Shown here one piece after another: positions 33,414 through 37,010 of a stretch of DNA of 37,010 bases. The position numbers were made by a program, and so were the translations under genes. The DNA lies in the NCBI GenBank assembly GCA_937892545.1, contig CALAFO010000072.1, positions 1 to 37,010 of the forward strand, read 5' to 3'. This DNA is from Scatosoma sp002474405 (GTDB taxonomy: Bacteria > Bacillota > Clostridia > Christensenellales > Borkfalkiaceae). The notes under the pieces were generated by a model. It was not told the origin of the DNA, ran no database searches, and was given only the letters and a program-made list of their open reading frames with translations. Each line of letters starts with the position of its first letter. Position 1 is the first letter of the stretch.

Positions 33414-33890
33414 TCCTGCACCTTTTTCAGCTTTAATTTCTCCCATTTTTTCGCTGTTTTATACGAAAAAACAAGGTTTGGCAACGCCAAAGAAATATTT
33501 TACGCGATTTTATCGAAAATCCGTCGGAAAGCCTTGCTTTTCGCGAAAAAAACCGCTATAATTAACGTACTTGTTCTTCGGCGGGCACGAATTACATTCC
33601 GCTGCTTATACGCCATTATACAACATTTTTCAAAAGAAATCAACCGTAGAAAGAACAAAAAGATAATTTTCGTTAAATTTTCTTTTTCCCGCCCGACCGT
33701 TCCGGAATCACGCCTCTTTTCTTCGAACGGCGCTTTTCCCCTCGTACGGCAGGTTCTTGCGACGGCGATTTTCTTCCTTATCATAGCGCTTGTCGCGCAT
33801 CTTCGCGCGCCGATTTAAACTTTATTAAAACGCGCGCCGAAAAGCATCGCGCGCCCGGAAAACAAAAAATTACTTACGGGGGGCTGTTCC
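33414..33890. other. Divergent intergenic region upstream of the DnaD-type gene
   Basis: No convincing gene. It holds a plus-strand sigma-A promoter (33534-33562), the palindrome TTTGGCAACGCCAAA (33477-33491) and three copies of CGCGCGCC (33804, 33831, 33848). A second weak promoter, TTGTCG-18-TTTAAA, lies at 33790-33819. Short frames here on both strands lack ribosome binding sites or overlap the promoter. Confidence 0.6.
33534..33562 (+). promoter_or_regulatory. Sigma-A promoter with long leader before the DnaD-type gene
   Basis: TTGCTT (33534-33539), 17 bases, TATAAT (33557-33562). The nearest plus-strand start codon with support is 328 bases further on, so the transcript has a long leader or includes a small RNA. 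Confidence 0.7.
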
Positions 33891-35651
33891 ATGTCTTTCT
33901 GTTCCTTTTCAAAAGAATATGCCGAAAACGATTACACGCTGATCGAAAATCGGTTTTTAACGAAATATATGCCGGAAGCGGACGGATTCTTCGTAAAAGT
34001 ATACCTTTACGGTTTGCTTTTATGCCAGAATACCTCTTCCGATTTTTCCGTCGCGTCGATGGCGGAAGTTCTGAAAACCACCGAGGATAAAATACGCGAC
34101 GCGTTCTGCTTCTGGGAAAATTACGATCTCGTGGAGATTCTTTCCAAAGAGCCGTTCGCCGTTTCGTATCTGCCCGTGCGTACGGCGACGGGGCGCCCCA
34201 CGCGCATCAATTATTCGCGCTATGCCGATTTCAATAAAGAACTTCTCAGAAAAATGAGCGCAGTCGGCAAAGACGTCGGCTACGCCCAGAGCGTGAAATA
34301 TATGCAGTTTCTCGACGAAAACGAAATGCAGCCGCAGGCGTTTCTGCTGATTGTGGAATACTGCATTTCCAAACAGGGAGAAGCGGTTTCGCCCGCGTAC
34401 ATATTCAATAAAGCCAAAAAATTCATCCGCGAAGGCTTATACACTTACGAACAGGTGGAAAAGGCGCTTTCTTCCTACAACGCGCACGAAAAAGAACTGC
34501 TGGCGTTGTTCGCCGCCATGAAAATCGCGGGCGCGCCGGACGAATCGGATTACGCCGCTTACACGCGCTGGACGGAAGAAAAAGGCTTTACCTTCGCCGC
34601 CGTACGCGCCGCGGCAAAACATCTCAAAAAAGGCACGATGCGCGGGCTCGACGGCGTACTTTCGGAACTTTCCGCACGCGGAAAAACGGAAGAAAAAGAA
34701 ATCGACGCCTACCTTACCGAACGCGAAAATTGCGCCGCCGCCGTATATAAAATCGCGCGGAAGCTCGGCGCGAAAGTGGAAAATCCCGCGGCGTACGTGG
34801 ACGAATACGCCGAAAAATGGTTCAATTACGGCTTCGAAGAAGAGAGCCTCTGCGATCTCGCCGTCTACTGCTTCAAATGCAATCTCACCGATTTCGCGGC
34901 GCTCGATTCGCTGGTGGAACAGCTGTTTGCGAAAGGCGTCGTGGGCGCGGAAAGCGTACGGGAATTTTTAAAGACGAAAAACGACGAACTGAAACTGTTC
35001 GAAAAACTGCGCGCCGTCTGTCCCGGTCTCAAAAAATCCGCCGCGAATCTTTCCATGCTGGAAACGTGGAAAAGCTGGAATTTCGGCGACGATATGATTT
35101 CGGAAGCCGCCAGACGCGCCTCCGTTTCCTCCTCCCCCGTGCCGTATATGAATAAGATTCTCTCGGAATGGAAACGCGAAAATATTTTCACGCCCGAAGC
35201 GGCGGAAAAGGAAATCGCCGTCGCCTCTTCCGCAGGCGCAAACGGCGCATCGAACGCTTTTACCGGCAACCGATTCGTTTCCCCTTCCGTCATCGCGGCG
35301 GACGAGCGCTCGAAACGGGAAAAATATTACGCGGCACTGCGCGAAAAAGCCGTTTCCGCAGCGGAAAAAAATCGCGCCGCGGCAGGAAAAATCGCGGGCT
35401 TTGCGGAAAACGAAAAAAATCTTTCGAAAATGGAAATCGACCTTGCGAAAGCGGAAATTTTCAACGCTTCGTCTCTGCCCGCACTGCTGGAAGAAAAGCG
35501 GAAACTGCTTGAAACGCGGCGTGCCCTGCTTATGAAAATCGGCTTGACGGAAAAAGATTTAGCTCCGAAATTTTCCTGCGAAAAATGTTCGGATACAGGC
35601 TTTTTACCGGACGGCAAAGCCTGCGATTGCTACAAAAACGTAGGAAATTAA
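33891..35651 (+). CDS. DnaD-type replication protein with a DnaI/DnaC-like zinc-finger C-terminus
   Basis: 586 residues. The N-terminal 110 residues look like a winged-helix DnaD domain (FFVKVYLYGLLLCQNTSSDFSVASMAEVLKTTEDKIRDAFCFWENYDLVEI). The middle contains at least two DnaB_2/DnaD-like helical repeats (YIFNKAKKFIREGLYTYEQVEKALSSY, and ETWKSWNFGDDMISEAARRA with PVPYMNKILSEWKRENI). The last 95 residues resemble the N-terminal helicase-binding module of DnaI/DnaC loaders: a helical stretch and then the zinc finger CEKCSDTGFLPDGKACDC. No AAA+ ATPase follows in this frame or after it. DnaD helps load DnaB at the origin, and dnaB lies nearby on the other strand. GGGGGG precedes the ATG. Confidence 0.82.
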   Translation: MSFCSFSKEYAENDYTLIENRFLTKYMPEADGFFVKVYLYGLLLCQNTSSDFSVASMAEVLKTTEDKIRDAFCFWENYDLVEILSKEPFAVSYLPVRTATGRPTRINYSRYADFNKELLRKMSAVGKDVGYAQSVKYMQFLDENEMQPQAFLLIVEYCISKQGEAVSPAYIFNKAKKFIREGLYTYEQVEKALSSYNAHEKELLALFAAMKIAGAPDESDYAAYTRWTEEKGFTFAAVRAAAKHLKKGTMRGLDGVLSELSARGKTEEKEIDAYLTERENCAAAVYKIARKLGAKVENPAAYVDEYAEKWFNYGFEEESLCDLAVYCFKCNLTDFAALDSLVEQLFAKGVVGAESVREFLKTKNDELKLFEKLRAVCPGLKKSAANLSMLETWKSWNFGDDMISEAARRASVSSSPVPYMNKILSEWKRENIFTPEAAEKEIAVASSAGANGASNAFTGNRFVSPSVIAADERSKREKYYAALREKAVSAAEKNRAAAGKIAGFAENEKNLSKMEIDLAKAEIFNASSLPALLEEKRKLLETRRALLMKIGLTEKDLAPKFSCEKCSDTGFLPDGKACDCYKNVGN

Positions 35652-35822
35652 CCGGGCTTTTCCGGACAAAAACGCCGAAAGCAAAATTTTTGCATGAATT
35701 TTATAAAAACGGGGCAAAAACGCTTGCTTTTTCGCCGAAAATAAAGTAATATAATAAAGCTTTCTTCCGAAGGCGGAAAGTTTAGTTTCCGTACAATCCG
35801 AAAGAAAGCTTGCATAGAAAAT

Positions 35823-35913
35823 GCAGAGATGTCCGAGTGGTTTAAGGAGCACGATTGGAAATCGTGTGTAGGTTAATCGCTTACCGGAGGTTCAAATCCT
35901 CTTCTCTGCGCCA
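35823..35913 (+). tRNA. tRNA-Ser (anticodon GGA)
   Basis: A class II tRNA with acceptor arms GCAGAGA and TCTCTGC, the D-arm GTCCGAGTGGTTTAAGGAGC and anticodon stem CACGA/TCGTG with loop TTGGAAA giving GGA. The variable arm is long, the T-loop is GAGGTTCAAATCCTC, and CCA is encoded at 35911-35913. Confidence 0.96.
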
Positions 35914-35916
35914 GAT

Positions 35917-35960
35917 AAAACCTAAGTTGAACTATTGTGTTCGACTTAGGTTTTCTTTTT
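35917..35960 (+). terminator. Terminator after tRNA-Ser
   Basis: Arms AAAACCTAAGTTGAAC (35917-35932) and GTTCGACTTAGGTTTT (35939-35954) pair over 16 bases with one G-U, loop of six, followed by CTTTTT. Confidence 0.8.
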
Positions 35961-36104
35961 CGCTGTTTTGCCTGTTTTTGCTTCATTTCAACGGCATTTT
36001 TGCTCGTTTTGGCATTTTTGCATTTGTTTAGTTGTAATAAAAATAGTTCGTATCGCTTCGACTATGCCTCTTTTTTATACGAACTTTTTCAATAAATCAA
36101 AAAC

Positions 36105-36716
36105 CTACACTCGCATTATCAATCGAAAATTTTCATATTTCACGAATTTGCGGTTTTGTATCACTCGCGCTATTTTTACGTTTTTATTATAAAAAGAAAA
36201 ACCCTGACTTGCGTCAAGGTCTATCGGTCGCGGCGTATTGTACGTGATAATCATTTTATCGTCGTACAATTTTATCTCTTTTATTAAATATTCTATCAGC
36301 AATTTCGGTGTTTTTTCAAGTCCCGCTCGATAATACATTAAAATTTCTTCTCTCGATAGCCGATACGCCGTTTTCGATTTTTCTATCGTCAGGTTTTTCT
36401 GCAATTCGTCGAGTTTTGCTTCCAACTCGCGCATACGGTTCATTGTTGTTGCCGTCGCTCCGCCTTGTTCCACCGCATTCATTATATTTGTTATCGTATT
36501 TTCCGTTCGTCTTATTTCTTTTTCAAGACTTCCGATTGCCGAATTTTCTTCAATGATCTTTTCCTGATATGCGAGCAACCCGTCTGCAATTTCATCCTGT
36601 ATTTCCGGTTTACTCATCATTTCGATCACATGATCGATTACATATTTTTCAAGAATTTCTTTTCTTATCGTAGCGCTCGTAGGCTTCTTCGGTGTGTTGC
36701 TTTGCATAAGGATCAA
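36105..36716 (-). pseudogene. Large serine recombinase, C-terminal fragment (5' truncated)
   Basis: About 200 residues matching only the C-terminal part of large serine recombinases. TSATIRKEILEKYVIDHVIEMMS follows where the zinc ribbon should be. A long coiled coil comes next (EKIIEENSAIGSLEKEIRRTENTITNIMNAVEQGGATATTMNRMRELEAKLDELQ), then the end LSREEILMYYRAGLEKTPKLLIEYLIKEIKLYDDKMIITYNTP. The catalytic resolvase domain and most of the recombinase domain are missing. A TGA lies in frame two codons before the TTG at 36716, and the upstream sequence codes for an unrelated protein. It marks a decayed or rearranged mobile element beside tRNA-Ser. Confidence 0.75.
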
Positions 36717-37010
36717 TTGTCAGCTCGTTGTGCCGCAAATTCTGATCTTCGTAACTGCCGACTTCGTATTTTGCGTTTTTGTTGTATTTTTTCCAAAGCA
36801 TTCTGCCCATATGGCGATAACAGGCAAGGCGAATCGGAAGCGGCTTTCCGAACTTACCGATACAAAGATCGCCTAATTTTTTACCGATGAAATGACATAA
36901 AAAACAAATGGCTTCTTCGGCGTAATCGTAGGCTTCTGAATACGGTTTCAGAATGTCGGTGTGGCAGTAAATGTCTTTGTACAAACGTTGAAAGACGTAG
37001 TATAAATCGC
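36649..37010 (-). CDS. Unidentified partial protein of a mobile element
   Basis: About 120 residues, open through the right edge, so its N-terminus is missing. The reading is DLYYVFQRLYKDIYCHTDILKPYSEAYDYAEEAICFLCHFIGKKLGDLCIGKFGKPLPIRLACYRHMGRMLW, helical and Cys/Tyr-rich. It has a distant look of small regulatory proteins of conjugative elements, but I cannot name a family. Its last 22 codons overlap the recombinase fragment in another frame, which suggests one of the two ends is not native. Confidence 0.5.
   Translation of the reverse strand, partial: DLYYVFQRLYKDIYCHTDILKPYSEAYDYAEEAICFLCHFIGKKLGDLCIGKFGKPLPIRLACYRHMGRMLWKKYNKNAKYEVGSYEDQNLRHNELTIDPYAKQHTEEAYERYDKKRNS

Noticed and set aside
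33500..33818. Two 94-residue frames, one on each strand
   Set aside because: The plus frame starts inside the -35 of the promoter and neither has a ribosome binding site or family look.
1..37010. CRISPR arrays, rRNA genes, insertion sequences with transposase and phage structural genes
   Set aside because: No regularly spaced repeats, rRNA-like stretches, DDE transposase motifs or phage genes were seen.

Overview
The window looks like a chromosomal segment of an uncultured, probably gut-associated Bacillota (Clostridia-type) bacterium. This rests on strong AAGGAGG-type ribosome binding sites, sigma-A promoters of the TTGNNN-17-TATAAT kind, a DnaD-type replication protein, CUT1-type sugar ABC permeases with lipoprotein partners, and a Tn1549-like conjugation remnant. 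I cannot name a genus.

Region 1 (1-15.4 kb) is one regulated locus. On the minus strand, an operon read from about 11.06 kb downward encodes a solute-binding lipoprotein, two CUT1 permeases, a large secreted Ig-like repeat protein, a DUF4838 lipoprotein and a Big2-type lipoprotein that runs off the left edge. Upstream lies a second minus-strand operon: a glycerophosphodiester phosphodiesterase family protein, a Gfo/Idh/MocA dehydrogenase and a xylose-isomerase-like TIM barrel protein. An AraC regulator is divergent from it. Both operon promoters carry the same bipartite box (ATACCAAATA-N11-TTCTCATATTTT) at nearly the same distance from the -10, so the two operons and the AraC protein probably form one regulon. 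No ABC ATPase is encoded here.

Region 2 (about 15.6-22.6 kb) is a decayed mobile island. It holds a membrane-anchored surface-protein remnant, a small HTH protein, a VirD4/TraG coupling protein broken by a frameshift, a DUF3991/Toprim protein, a stand-alone AAA/DUF4143 ATPase, a Sel1-repeat protein (possibly a relaxase tail) and a small unknown protein. Hairpin terminators bound it, and it abuts tRNA-Leu(CAG).

Region 3 (22.7-35.9 kb) is an ordinary core block: tRNA-Leu, peptidase E-like S51, upp, rpiB, a low-molecular-weight phosphatase with a histone-like basic tail, Sua5, dnaB, pepF, a small membrane protein, lepB and a hydrolase-fold protein whose catalytic residues appear lost. A divergent DnaD-type protein ends in a zinc-finger module typical of the DnaI/DnaC helicase loader. 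tRNA-Ser(GGA) closes the block.

Region 4 (36.1-37.0 kb) is the edge of another mobile element, with a 5'-truncated large serine recombinase and an unidentified partial ORF.

Four genes between 7 and 22.1 kb (the Ig protein, AraC, VirD4 and Sel1) each show a one-base shift at a run of four or five identical bases. All four become sensible full-length proteins with a one-base correction. Either the assembly has residual homopolymer errors or the accessory half of the window is decaying.
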